This document shows, piece after piece, positions 13,318 to 21,855 of a stretch of 24,818 nt of DNA. Both the position numbers and the translations under genes were made by a program. The number at the start of each line of letters is the position of its first letter. Position 1 is the stretch's first letter. The notes below the pieces were generated by a model. It made no database searches. It was not told the DNA's origin and saw only the letters and a list, made by a program, of their open reading frames with translations. Source of the stretch: JABFXC01 sp045804265 (GTDB lineage: Bacteria; Gemmatimonadota; Gemmatimonadetes; Gemmatimonadales; Gemmatimonadaceae); assembly GCA_045804265.1 (NCBI GenBank), contig JBJMNK010000153.1:1-24818 (forward strand), in the 5' to 3' direction.

Positions 13318-16173
13318 TCAGGACGTCACGGCGAACGGGGTGATCAGGGATTGGCGGCGGGTGGTGGCGCGGTCGAGGATGGGGCGGAGGTAGTGGCCGG
13401 TGTGCGACGCGGCGTTGCGAGCCACATCCTCCGGCGTGCCGGTTGCAACGACGGTTCCACCGCGCTGGCCACCTTCGGGACCCATGTCGATGATCCAGTC
13501 GGCGGTCTTGATGACATCGAGGTTGTGCTCGATCACGAGCACCGTGTTGCCGCGATCGACGAGACGGTGCAGGACAGCGAGCAGGACGCGTACGTCCTCG
13601 AAGTGCAGCCCGGTCGTGGGCTCGTCGAGGATGTAGAACGTGCGTCCGGTGTCGCGCTTCGAGAGCTCGGTCGCGAGCTTCACGCGCTGAGCCTCACCGC
13701 CTGACAGAGTCGTCGCGCTCTGGCCGAGGTGAACGTAGCCAAGCCCGACGTCGTTGAGCGTTTCGAGCTTCTGCCTGACGCGTGGCTGGTTCTCGAAATA
13801 CTCAAGCGCATCCTCGACGGTGAGCTCGAGGACGTCGGCGATGCTGAGCCCGCGGAAGCGGACCTCGAGCGTCTCGCGGTTGTAGCGCTTGCCCTTGCAC
13901 ACCTCGCACGGGACATAGACGTCAGGCAGAAAGTGCATCTCGATCTTCACGAGGCCGTCACCCTGACAGGCCTCGCAGCGGCCGCCCTTCACATTGAAGG
14001 AGAACCGGCCCGGCCCGTAGCCGCGAATCTTCGACTCGGGAAGCTCGGCGAAGAGATCACGGATCGGAGTGAAGAGGCCTGTGTACGTCGCCGGGTTCGA
14101 GCGCGGCGTCCGGCCGATGGGGCTCTGGTCGATGTCGATGACCTTGTCGATGTGCTCGAGCCCAGTGATCCGCTCGTGCGCGCCGGGGATGGTGCGAGCG
14201 CGATAGAAGTGCCGGGCGAGCGCGCGGTGGAGCACGTCCTCGACGAGCGTCGACTTGCCCGAGCCCGAGACGCCGGTCACGGCGACGAAGGTGCCTAACG
14301 GGATGTCGACGGTGACGTCCTGGAGATTGTGCTCGGTCACGCCCTCGACGGTGATCGAGCGGCCGGGCGTCGGCGCGCGCCGCGTCTCCGGAGTCTCGAC
14401 CGCAAGCTCGCCCGACAGGTACTTCGCCGTGAGCGAGTTGGGGTTTGCCATCACCTCGGCGACGGTGCCGGCGGCGATCACCTCGCCACCGTGCTTGCCG
14501 GCGGCGGGACCGAGATCGAGCAGGTAGTCCGCGGCCATCATCGTCTCTTCGTCGTGCTCGACGACGATGACGGTATTGCCGAGATCGCGAAGCTGGCGCA
14601 GCGTGGCGAGCAGTCGCGCGTTGTCGCGCTGATGCAGACCGATCGATGGCTCGTCGAGGATGTACAGCACGCCGACGAGTCGCGAACCGATCTGCGTCGC
14701 GAGACGAATGCGCTGCGCCTCGCCCCCGGAGAGCGATTCGGCGGAGCGGTTCATCGTCAGGTACTCGAGGCCGACGTCGACGAGGAAGCGCAGACGCTCG
14801 CGCACTTCCTTGAGGATCGGTCCGGCGATCTCGGCGTCGAGGCCGGGGCGGCCGTTGCCGCGGATCGCGATGCCCTCGAAGAACGCCAGCGCGTCGCTGA
14901 CCGAGAGCGCGACGACGTCGCCGATCCCCATCGTGCCGACGGTGACCGCGAGCGCTTCGGGCTTGAGCCGCTTGCCATCGCAGACGTTGCAGGGCACCGG
15001 CACCATGTATTCGCCGAGCTCGAGCCGGATCGAGTCCGAATCGGTCTCGTCATAACGCTCGCGCACCAGCGCGAGGACGCCGGGCCACGAGTCCTCGCCC
15101 GCCTTCTTCGGCGCACCGTGAACGATCGCGGTGCGCGTGCTGAGCGGAAGCGTTCCCCACGGCGCGTTGAGGTCGAACTTGAGCTGGCGCGCGAGCGCGG
15201 GGAGAGTGACGCGACGCAGGCTGCCTGACGGTTCGCCCCACGGGAGAATGACGCCTTCGAGGATCGAGATGCGCGGATCGCCGAGGATGAGCTCCTCACT
15301 CACTTCGTGGCGGGTGCCGAGCCCACTGCACGCGGGACAGGCGCCGAAGGGCGAGTTGAACGAGAAGTGGCGCGGCTCGAGCTCGGGCATCGAGATGCCG
15401 CACTCGGCGCAGCCATAACGCTCGGAGAAGAGCGCGGTCTCCGGACGCGCGCCGTCATGGCGAATGACCTCGAGCGTCCCTTCGGCCAGCTTGAGCGCGG
15501 TCTCGACCGAGTCGGCGAGACGGCCGCGATCTTCGGCGTGGACCGTCAGGCGGTCGACGACGATCGAAACGTTATGATTCTGGCGCCGGTTGAGCTTCGG
15601 CGGATCGGCGAGCTCGATCATCTCGCCGTCGACGAGTGCGCGAACGAATCCCTGTCGGCGCACCTGTTCGAACAGGTCGCGGAACTCACCCTTCCGTCCG
15701 CGGACGAGCGGGGCGAGGATCTCGATGCGCGTCCCCTCGGGCCAGGCGAGGATGGACTCGGCGATCTGCCCGGCGCTCTGGCGCGAGACGGGACGGCCGC
15801 AGTTCGGGCAGTGCGGCGTTCCGGCGCGCGCGTACAGGAGGCGGAGATAGTCGTAGATCTCCGTCACCGTGCCGACCGTGGAGCGCGGGTTGTGGCCCGC
15901 GGTCTTCTGCTCGATCGAGATCGCGGGCGACAGACCTTCGATGAGGTCGACGTCCGGCTTCTCCATGAGCCCGAGAAACTGGCGGGCGTACGCCGACAGC
16001 GACTCGACGTAGCGACGCTGTCCTTCGGCGTAGATCGTGTCGAAGGCGAGCGAGGACTTGCCAGAGCCGGAGAGTCCGGTGATGACCGTCAGCTGATCCC
16101 GGGGGATCGTGACGTCGATGTTCTTCAGGTTGTGTTCGCGCGCGCCGCGCACGATCAGCGATTCATCCGCCAT
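13318..16173 (-). CDS. uvrA: excinuclease ABC subunit A
   Basis: A 951-residue DNA-damage sensor of nucleotide excision repair; it loads UvrB at lesions. It has two ABC modules: Walker A GLSGSGKS (33-40) and GVSGSGKS (about 633-640), each with LSGGEAQR signatures and LDEPS/LDEPT Walker B sites. Zinc-finger pairs are CAEC...CPAC and GGRCEAC...CEVCKGKRYN, with the additional pairs CPNC and CNVC. The HNLK motif near the start fixes the N-terminus; I chose ATG 16173 (MADES), although the frame is open 27 codons further. Length is normal. It is divergent from cutA. Shared region 16174-16342 may hold both promoters; I saw no clear LexA box. Confidence 0.98.
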   Translation of the reverse strand: MADESLIVRGAREHNLKNIDVTIPRDQLTVITGLSGSGKSSLAFDTIYAEGQRRYVESLSAYARQFLGLMEKPDVDLIEGLSPAISIEQKTAGHNPRSTVGTVTEIYDYLRLLYARAGTPHCPNCGRPVSRQSAGQIAESILAWPEGTRIEILAPLVRGRKGEFRDLFEQVRRQGFVRALVDGEMIELADPPKLNRRQNHNVSIVVDRLTVHAEDRGRLADSVETALKLAEGTLEVIRHDGARPETALFSERYGCAECGISMPELEPRHFSFNSPFGACPACSGLGTRHEVSEELILGDPRISILEGVILPWGEPSGSLRRVTLPALARQLKFDLNAPWGTLPLSTRTAIVHGAPKKAGEDSWPGVLALVRERYDETDSDSIRLELGEYMVPVPCNVCDGKRLKPEALAVTVGTMGIGDVVALSVSDALAFFEGIAIRGNGRPGLDAEIAGPILKEVRERLRFLVDVGLEYLTMNRSAESLSGGEAQRIRLATQIGSRLVGVLYILDEPSIGLHQRDNARLLATLRQLRDLGNTVIVVEHDEETMMAADYLLDLGPAAGKHGGEVIAAGTVAEVMANPNSLTAKYLSGELAVETPETRRAPTPGRSITVEGVTEHNLQDVTVDIPLGTFVAVTGVSGSGKSTLVEDVLHRALARHFYRARTIPGAHERITGLEHIDKVIDIDQSPIGRTPRSNPATYTGLFTPIRDLFAELPESKIRGYGPGRFSFNVKGGRCEACQGDGLVKIEMHFLPDVYVPCEVCKGKRYNRETLEVRFRGLSIADVLELTVEDALEYFENQPRVRQKLETLNDVGLGYVHLGQSATTLSGGEAQRVKLATELSKRDTGRTFYILDEPTTGLHFEDVRVLLAVLHRLVDRGNTVLVIEHNLDVIKTADWIIDMGPEGGQRGGTVVATGTPEDVARNAASHTGHYLRPILDRATTRRQSLITPFAVTS

Positions 16174-16342
16174 AAGCAGAGTAAGTTCGCTTTCGGACCG
16201 CCTTCGTTCAAGCCGCCCACCGCGCGGCCCCCTATCGGAGCGCCCGGCGATCAATTAGTCATTTGTCTCGCGCGCGAGGGACGTGACGGAGATCCTGGTG
16301 AGTCCGCTTGCGCCGGGTCCTGTCGCCGGAGCTGTCAACGGA

Positions 16343-16678
16343 ATGCCTCAAACAGATGCGATCGTCGTTCTCACCACCGTGACCACGGCGGATGAGGCGC
16401 TTGCACTGGTTCGCGGACTGCTGGAACGTCGCCTCATCGCCTGCGGGACCCTGATGCCCGGCGCGCGGTCACTGTATCGCTGGCAGGGAAAGATTGCCGA
16501 TGAGCAGGAGACGTTCGTCGTATTGAAGACGCGCGCCGCCCGCCTCGAAGGGCTGCGCCTCGCATTCAGCGAGCTGCATCCATACAAGGTGCCGGAGCTG
16601 CTCGCACTCCCCGTATCGGCCGGGCTCGAGAAGTATCTCGAGTGGATCGACGGAGAGACTTCCCTCGCGCTTGCCTGA
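16343..16678 (+). CDS. cutA: CutA1 divalent-ion tolerance protein
   Basis: A 111-residue small trimeric cytoplasmic protein of the CutA family, historically linked to copper tolerance, with a role not settled. Seen: LIACGTLMPGARSLYRWQGKI (31-51), matching the family block with the conserved cysteine and W-x-G-K, and HPYKVPELLALPV (79-91). I prefer ATG 16343 (MPQTDAIVVL) because family members begin at this strand. A start 20 codons earlier at 16283 is possible, and neither has a strong ribosome site. The stop lies in a GCCTGACG octamer, and the TPR gene begins three bases after it. Confidence 0.94.
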   Translation: MPQTDAIVVLTTVTTADEALALVRGLLERRLIACGTLMPGARSLYRWQGKIADEQETFVVLKTRAARLEGLRLAFSELHPYKVPELLALPVSAGLEKYLEWIDGETSLALA

Positions 16679-16681
16679 CGC

Positions 16682-17389
16682 ATGACCGACCAGAATCCGC
16701 AGCTGCAGGACACCACCATGTTCCCGGCGACCGCCGACAGCGGCGAGCCGACGCCTGTGGTGCTGCCTGACGACGGCAGCGGGGCGATGTTCGCCATCGC
16801 GCGCGAGCACGCGGAGAAGAACGAGGTGCCGGCGGCGATCGCCGCCTACCGGCAGCTGCTGACGAAGTTCCCGACGAACGTCCGCGCGCGGAACAACCTC
16901 GCGCTGCTGCTCGAGAAGAAGGGTGACGTCGATGCGGCACTGCTCGAGTTCAACACCGCGCTCGAGGGGGAGCCGGACAACGTCTCGGTGCTGTGCAATC
17001 GCGCCGCCCTCCTGAGCGGGAAGCTCAAGTACGATGCGGCTGAAGCGGACCTTCGCCGCGCGCTGCGCGTCGACGAGCGCAACGCCGAAGCATGGCTCAG
17101 CCTTGGCATCGTCTTCTGCCGACGCGGGCGGTGGCGTGAAGCGGTGGAGCCACTGAGCCGCGCGATCGAGCTCGATCCGGCGACGACCGGCGCGCACTAC
17201 TACCTCGGCGAAGCGTACAACCACGTCGACAACCTGCCGGCGGCGCTCGCCGCCTACGAGCAGGCGTCCGCGCTTGCGCCGAACAACTGGCGCGCGCAGA
17301 AGGGGATCGGAATCATCCTCGACCGGATGGGGCGTCCGGCCGAGGCATCGCTGGCGTACCAGCGCGCGCGCGAGACACAGCGACGTTGA
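16682..17389 (+). CDS. TPR-repeat protein
   Basis: A 235-residue protein with an acidic, low-complexity N-terminal ~35 residues, then about five to six tetratricopeptide repeats of 34 residues: AAIAAYRQLLTKFPTN, AALLEFNTALEGEPDN, AAEADLRRALRVDERN, EAVEPLSRAIELDPAT, AALAAYEQASALAPNN, EASLAYQRARETQ. No signal peptide or membrane segment is visible, so it is probably cytoplasmic and a protein-binding scaffold. It sits three bases after cutA and ten bases before the transglutaminase-like gene, so all three are likely co-transcribed. The partner is unknown. Confidence 0.92.
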   Translation: MTDQNPQLQDTTMFPATADSGEPTPVVLPDDGSGAMFAIAREHAEKNEVPAAIAAYRQLLTKFPTNVRARNNLALLLEKKGDVDAALLEFNTALEGEPDNVSVLCNRAALLSGKLKYDAAEADLRRALRVDERNAEAWLSLGIVFCRRGRWREAVEPLSRAIELDPATTGAHYYLGEAYNHVDNLPAALAAYEQASALAPNNWRAQKGIGIILDRMGRPAEASLAYQRARETQRR

Positions 17390-17399
17390 GCGCGGGCCG

Positions 17400-18986
17400 G
17401 TGAGCAGCCCCGTTCCGGCGCAGCCGGCAAACGTCAGGCGGAAGAGGAGCAGGCGGGGCGCGATCGCGATCGCGGTGCTCGTCCTCTGGGCGATCGGGCT
17501 CGGCTTCCTCGCCCGGCGCCAGCTGTTCGGCGCCCGCAACGACGCGCTCGCGGCGGCGGCGATGCGCGTGAACCCGAGCGCCGTCTTCTTCGCCGTCACT
17601 CGGGGCGGGGAGCAGATCGGGTTCGCGTCGTCGACGATCGACACGACCGCAAGCCAGATCACCGCGACCGACTACCTGCTCGCCGACTTGCCGTTAGGCG
17701 GCGAGGAGAAGCGCGCCGAAGCGCGGTCGGTGGTGACGCTGTCGCGGGCGATGCGCGTGGACAGCTTCACCGTCTCGTTCGAGACCGACTCGATGCCGTT
17801 CGACGCACGCGGTCACATGCTCGGCGACAGTGTCCTCCGGCTCTCGGTGGGCGATACGCTGAAGCCGGATACCTCGCGCGTGAGGTTGACGCGTCCGGTG
17901 CTGTTGCCGACGCTGCTGCCGCTGGCGGTGATGCTTGGCGAGCAGCCGAAGGTCGGGCACAAGGCGACGTTCAGCATTTTCGATCCCGTCGAACAGGCGC
18001 CGAAGCCGGTGGTCGTGGAGCTCGTGGCCGAATCGCTGTTCGTGGTGAGCGACAGCGCGAAGCTCGACACGGCGTCGGCGCGATGGGTGGTGGCGCACGA
18101 CGACACGGTACGCGCGTTCAAGCTGCGGACCGACGGAACGCAGCCATTCACGGGCTGGGTGGACGAGCAGGGACGACTGGTGCAGGCCGACATCCCCGGC
18201 GGCCTCACGATCGAGCGGCGCGCGTACGAGATCGCGTTCGAGAACTGGAAGCTCGAAGCACGCCGCCGCGGCGGCCGCGTCACCGCCGACCGGGACATCC
18301 TCGAGACGACGGCGATCGCCAGTAACCGGCGCGTGAAAGTCAACTCGCTGGCCGAGCTGCGGGCGCGGTTGAGCGGGACGGACCTGCGCGGCTTCGCGAT
18401 CGAGGGCGGGCGTCAATCGATGCGCGGCGACACGCTCGTCGTCAGGCGGGAGAGCGGACCGGCGCTGCAGTCGTGGACGAAGTTGAACCTGAGCGGGGCG
18501 CAGGCGATGGCGGTCATGTCGGCACTGCGCGCCGAACCGGGGCTGCCGCGTGATTCGGCGATCGTCGCGACGGCGAAGCGCATCGTCGGCAGGGAGACCG
18601 ACGCGCTGGCACGGGTGCGGCTGATCAATCGCTGGGTGTACGACTCACTGGCGAAGCGAACGACAATCGGCATCCCGAACGCGGCCATCGTGCTGCGGAC
18701 GCGATCGGGCGATTGCAACGAGCACGCAGCGCTGTTCACCGCATTGGCGCGTGCCGACGGCATCCCGACGCGGATCGCGGCGGGGTTGGCGTACGTCGAT
18801 GGGAAGTTTTACTACCATGCCTGGCCAGAAGTCTGGTTATCGGATTGGGTCGCGGTCGATCCGACCTTCGGACAGGTCCCCGCCGACGCCGGGCATCTCC
18901 GCTTCACCATCGGCGGGTTGAGCCGGCAGGCGGAGCTTCTGCGACTGATCGGCACCCTCAAGATCGACGTCGTGAGCGCGCGCTAG
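17400..18986 (+). CDS. membrane-anchored transglutaminase-like protein
   Basis: A 528-residue protein. The N-terminus is Arg-rich (ANVRRKRSRRGA) followed by one membrane segment (about 21-38), placing the rest outside the cytoplasm. A long middle region is beta-rich and of unknown fold. The C-terminal transglutaminase-like domain has the full triad C439 (RSGDCNEHA), H473 (FYYHAWPEVW) and D487 (VAVDPTFGQ). Such bacterial domains usually act as thiol proteases or amidases, not as crosslinkers. I chose GTG 17400, ten bases after the TPR stop, because it places the anchor near the N-terminus; its ribosome site is weak, and the frame extends upstream inside the TPR gene. ABC transporter genes follow. 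Confidence 0.9.
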   Translation: MSSPVPAQPANVRRKRSRRGAIAIAVLVLWAIGLGFLARRQLFGARNDALAAAAMRVNPSAVFFAVTRGGEQIGFASSTIDTTASQITATDYLLADLPLGGEEKRAEARSVVTLSRAMRVDSFTVSFETDSMPFDARGHMLGDSVLRLSVGDTLKPDTSRVRLTRPVLLPTLLPLAVMLGEQPKVGHKATFSIFDPVEQAPKPVVVELVAESLFVVSDSAKLDTASARWVVAHDDTVRAFKLRTDGTQPFTGWVDEQGRLVQADIPGGLTIERRAYEIAFENWKLEARRRGGRVTADRDILETTAIASNRRVKVNSLAELRARLSGTDLRGFAIEGGRQSMRGDTLVVRRESGPALQSWTKLNLSGAQAMAVMSALRAEPGLPRDSAIVATAKRIVGRETDALARVRLINRWVYDSLAKRTTIGIPNAAIVLRTRSGDCNEHAALFTALARADGIPTRIAAGLAYVDGKFYYHAWPEVWLSDWVAVDPTFGQVPADAGHLRFTIGGLSRQAELLRLIGTLKIDVVSAR

Positions 18987-18993
18987 CTGGTGG

Positions 18994-19014
18994 CGTTCGC
19001 GCACGGCGCGAACG
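18994..19014 (+). terminator. strong GC hairpin between transglutaminase and ABC genes
   Basis: Perfect nine-base inverted repeat CGTTCGCGC (18994-19002) and GCGCGAACG (19006-19014) with a three-base loop ACG, beginning eight bases after the stop codon and ending 19 bases before the next ATG. There is no T tract. It may attenuate transcription, protect the upstream transcript end, or shape translation of the ATPase. Confidence 0.55.
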
Positions 19015-19033
19015 AATCACCCCGCACGCTCCC

Positions 19034-19792
19034 ATGATCGAGCTCAACGCGCTGACCAAGCGCTACGGAAGCTTCACCGCCGTCGACGGCCTCTCGTTGA
19101 CGGTCCCCCGCGGCGAGCTGTTCGGATTCCTCGGGCCTAACGGTGCCGGGAAGACGACGTCGCTGCGCATGATCGCCGGGATCCTGCGACCGACCGCCGG
19201 GTCGGTGCGCATCGGCGGTGTCGACGTCGTGAAGGATCCGACGGCGGCCAAGTCGAAGCTCGGTTTCATCCCCGACCGGCCGTTCATCTACGAGAAGCTC
19301 ACCGGGGTGGAGTTCCTCCGCTTCGTGGCCGGACTCTACGAGCAGGACGGGCCGGCCGTCGAGCATCGCGCGCGCGAGCTGCTGTCGCTGTTCGACCTCG
19401 AGGAGTGGCGCGACGAGCTGGTCGAGAGCTACAGCCACGGCATGCGGCAGAAGCTCATCATCAGCAGCGCATTCGTGCACCGCCCCGAGGTGATCGTGGT
19501 CGACGAGCCGATGGTGGGGCTCGATCCGAAGGCAGCGCGCATCCTCAAGGACCTGTTCCGCGAGTACGTGAACCGCGGCAACACGATCATGATGAGCACG
19601 CACGCCCTCGAAGTCGCCGAATCGATGTGCGACCGGATCGGGATCGTCCAGGGCGGCAAGCTCCGCGCGTTAGGCACGATGGACGAATTGCGCGCGAGCG
19701 CGGCGACCGGCACCGAGGGGCTGGAGACGATCTTCCTCCGGCTCACGGGCGAGAACGCGGCGCGCGAGCTGGTCGAGGTCCTGAATGCCTGA
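19034..19792 (+). CDS. ABC transporter ATP-binding protein
   Basis: A 252-residue ABC ATPase. Walker A GPNGAGKT (34-41), signature YSHGMRQK (133-140; the usual LSGGQ is degenerate, common in ABC-2 exporters), Walker B VIVVDE (153-158) followed by PMVGLDP, and H190. It energises the large permease encoded next, overlapping it by eight bases (ATG 19785, stop 19790-19792). The substrate is unknown. Two octamers lie inside it (19135 coding Pro-Asn, 19668 coding Leu-Gly with TTA) and one forms its stop. Confidence 0.95.
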   Translation: MIELNALTKRYGSFTAVDGLSLTVPRGELFGFLGPNGAGKTTSLRMIAGILRPTAGSVRIGGVDVVKDPTAAKSKLGFIPDRPFIYEKLTGVEFLRFVAGLYEQDGPAVEHRARELLSLFDLEEWRDELVESYSHGMRQKLIISSAFVHRPEVIVVDEPMVGLDPKAARILKDLFREYVNRGNTIMMSTHALEVAESMCDRIGIVQGGKLRALGTMDELRASAATGTEGLETIFLRLTGENAARELVEVLNA

Positions 19793-21506
19793 CGGTCTCG
19801 TGCCGATGGCGGAGGGCGAGCTGCCGAATCCGGCGCTCCTTCACCTGCTCGGACCGAAGTGGCTGACGGCGCGCGCGCGCGCGCTGAGCGGAGAGCGCGG
19901 GCGCGGCGCGCGGTTCGCGCTGCTCGGCGTCCTCGGGCTCGGCTTCTGGGCATTCATCTTCGGGATGCTGTATCGGATGCTCGGCTACTTCCGCAACGCA
20001 GCCGACATCGGTGCGCTGCTCGCGGGCAAGCTGCTGGGGCTGATGCTCGTCAGCTTCATGTCGATCCTGCTGCTGTCGAACATCATAACGGCGCTGTCGA
20101 GCTTCTTCCTCGCGCGCGACCTGGACATGCTGGTCGCGGCGCCGGTGGACTGGCTGCGGCTGTATGGCGCGAAGCTGCTCGAGACGCTGGTGCATTCGAG
20201 CTGGATGGTGGTGCTGCTCGCGATCCCGATGTTCAGCGCGTACGGCGTCGCCTACCACGGCGGCTGGGCGTATCCGCTGATCGTGTTCGCGACTTTCCTT
20301 CCCTTCCTGATCATCCCGACCGTGATCGGCAGCGCGATCACGCTGCTGCTCGTGAACATCTTCCCGGCGCGGCGGACACGCGACATCCTCAGCCTGATCG
20401 CGGTGCTCGCGGCGGCGGGGCTCGTGCTGCTGTTCCGCGTCCTGCGGCCGGAGAAGCTGGCGCGCCCCGAGGGATTCCGCTCGCTGATGGACTTCATCGT
20501 CCTGCTGCGCGGCCCGACATCGCCGCTGCTGCCCAGCGAGTGGGTGCAGCAGGCGGTGATGGGATGGCTGCGCGGCCCGGGCGACCTGCTGCCGTTCTAT
20601 CTCCTCTGGTCGACGGCGGCAGCGGCGATCGTCCTTGGTGCGCTGCTGCATCGTGGCCTCTACGCGCGCGGCTACACGAAGGCACAGGAGAGCGCGCAGA
20701 CGTTTGCGCGCGACGGCATGCTGCGGAAGGTGATTGGTGCGGTGCTCACGCCATTCGGCGTGCGGCGGCGCGAGCTCGTGCTCAAGGAGCTGCGGCTCTT
20801 CTTCCGCGACACGACGCAGTGGTCGCAGCTGATCCTGCTGGCGGTGCTGATCGTCGTCTACGTCTTCAACATCAAGTACCTGCCGCTCACCGGCGAAGGG
20901 CTGACGTTCTTCATCGTGAACATCGTCCCCTTCCTGAACCTCGTGCTCGCCGGGTTCGTGCTCGCCTCGATTGCGGCGCGATTCATCTTTCCCGGCGTGA
21001 GTCTCGAGGGGCGGACGTTCTGGCTGCTGCGATCGAGCCCACTGTCGATGCACGACCTGCTCTGGTCGAAGTTCTGGGTCGGGACGCTTCCACTGCTGAC
21101 GCTCGCGCTGCTCATCGTCGGATCGACGAACTACCTGTTGAAGACCAGCGAGTTCATCATGTGGGTCTCGCTGTTCTCGATCGTGCTGCTGACGTTCGCG
21201 ATCGCCGGGATGGCAATCGGATTCGGGACGCTCTATCCGCAGTTCGAGACCGAGAACGCGGCGCAGATCCCGACGTCGTTCGGCGGGCTGCTGTTCATGA
21301 TGGCGTCGGTCGCGGTGATCGGCGGAACGATCATCCTCGAGGCGCGCCCCGTGTACAGCTACCTGAGCGCGCGGGTGTACAACACCGAGACCAGCGCGAC
21401 AGAGATGTTCTTCGGCTTCGGGATGGCGGCGGCGCTCTGCGTCACGGCCACCATCGTGCCGATCCGCGTCGCGCTGCACCGCCTGGGGACCATCGAGCGC
21501 GGGTGA
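19785..21506 (+). CDS. ABC transporter permease, two-module ABC_tran_2-like
   Basis: A 573-residue membrane protein with roughly 12 hydrophobic segments in two halves (about 44-250 and 320-560), split by a polar region near 225-325. This matches the long 'putative ABC transporter permease subunit' family (ABC_tran_2 type, usually 500-580 residues), typically paired with a single ATPase gene as here. Motifs such as FFLARDLDMLVAAPV and EGRTFWLLRSSPLS are characteristic of that family. The start overlaps the ATPase stop. The gene ends 22 bases before the convergent PRC-barrel gene. Long open frames on the opposite strand here are shadows. Confidence 0.92.
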   Translation: MPDGLVPMAEGELPNPALLHLLGPKWLTARARALSGERGRGARFALLGVLGLGFWAFIFGMLYRMLGYFRNAADIGALLAGKLLGLMLVSFMSILLLSNIITALSSFFLARDLDMLVAAPVDWLRLYGAKLLETLVHSSWMVVLLAIPMFSAYGVAYHGGWAYPLIVFATFLPFLIIPTVIGSAITLLLVNIFPARRTRDILSLIAVLAAAGLVLLFRVLRPEKLARPEGFRSLMDFIVLLRGPTSPLLPSEWVQQAVMGWLRGPGDLLPFYLLWSTAAAAIVLGALLHRGLYARGYTKAQESAQTFARDGMLRKVIGAVLTPFGVRRRELVLKELRLFFRDTTQWSQLILLAVLIVVYVFNIKYLPLTGEGLTFFIVNIVPFLNLVLAGFVLASIAARFIFPGVSLEGRTFWLLRSSPLSMHDLLWSKFWVGTLPLLTLALLIVGSTNYLLKTSEFIMWVSLFSIVLLTFAIAGMAIGFGTLYPQFETENAAQIPTSFGGLLFMMASVAVIGGTIILEARPVYSYLSARVYNTETSATEMFFGFGMAAALCVTATIVPIRVALHRLGTIERG

Positions 21507-21528
21507 CGGTCGCCTGACGCACCGCCGC

Positions 21529-21855
21529 CTAACGCGCGGGCGGCTGCGCGCGAAGCGACGCGACCGGCCGCCGCAGCACCGGCCGCTCCGGATCGGACAG
21601 ATCGAGATCGCGCCAGCTCACTACCAACCGCGATGGCTGCCGGCCCAGACGATCGGCGATCACGCGCAGCAGTCGCGGGCCGGCGAGCGCTTCGACGAGC
21701 CCGCCGGTGCTGAGGTGAAACTCGCGCACGACATACTCCGCGCCGCCCGCCTCGACGATCTCGGCGACCAGCTCACGAATCTTCCCGACCCGACGGCCAT
21801 TCACGTCGCGCACGGCGCGGCCGATCAGCAAATCGGCGCGGAGCGGGTCGCTCAC
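21529..21855 (-). CDS. PRC-barrel-like protein 2
   Basis: A 108-residue soluble protein beginning at GTG 21855, which overlaps the previous stop as GTGA and has AGGAG just upstream. The N-terminal segment LLIGRAVRDVNGRRVGKIRELVAEIVE is the PRC-barrel pattern (conserved D-x-x-G-R-R-V-G-K-I). The rest is strand-rich. PRC-barrels are small adaptor folds, found in RimM and the photosynthetic reaction centre H subunit. As the last gene of the Nramp unit it may be a cytoplasmic regulator of the transporter (inference). Its TAG stop lies in the GCCTAACG octamer at 21528. Confidence 0.8.
   Translation of the reverse strand: MSDPLRADLLIGRAVRDVNGRRVGKIRELVAEIVEAGGAEYVVREFHLSTGGLVEALAGPRLLRVIADRLGRQPSRLVVSWRDLDLSDPERPVLRRPVASLRAQPPAR

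Noticed and set aside
16261..16282. CTCGCGCGCGAG palindrome in the uvrA/cutA divergent region as a LexA-type box
   Set aside because: It does not resemble known LexA boxes that I can name and such palindromes arise easily in GC-rich DNA.
15307..16395. 362-codon plus-strand frame antisense to uvrA
   Set aside because: It lies opposite strongly conserved UvrA motifs and its protein is charged low-complexity.
16469..17662. 397-codon minus-strand frame across cutA and the TPR gene
   Set aside because: Shadow of the TPR and cutA genes, which have clear repeats and family motifs.
19867..19882. Alternating CG run (possible Z-DNA)
   Set aside because: It is short and inside a coding region encoding Ala-Arg repeats; expected in such GC-rich DNA.
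19743..21479. 578-codon open frame opposite the ABC permease gene, plus a 552-codon frame on the same strand
   Set aside because: Their translations are Arg/Gln/Asp-rich or Arg/Ala-rich low-complexity, typical of shadow frames in GC-rich DNA, while the 19785 frame encodes a coherent 12-helix permease coupled to an ATPase.
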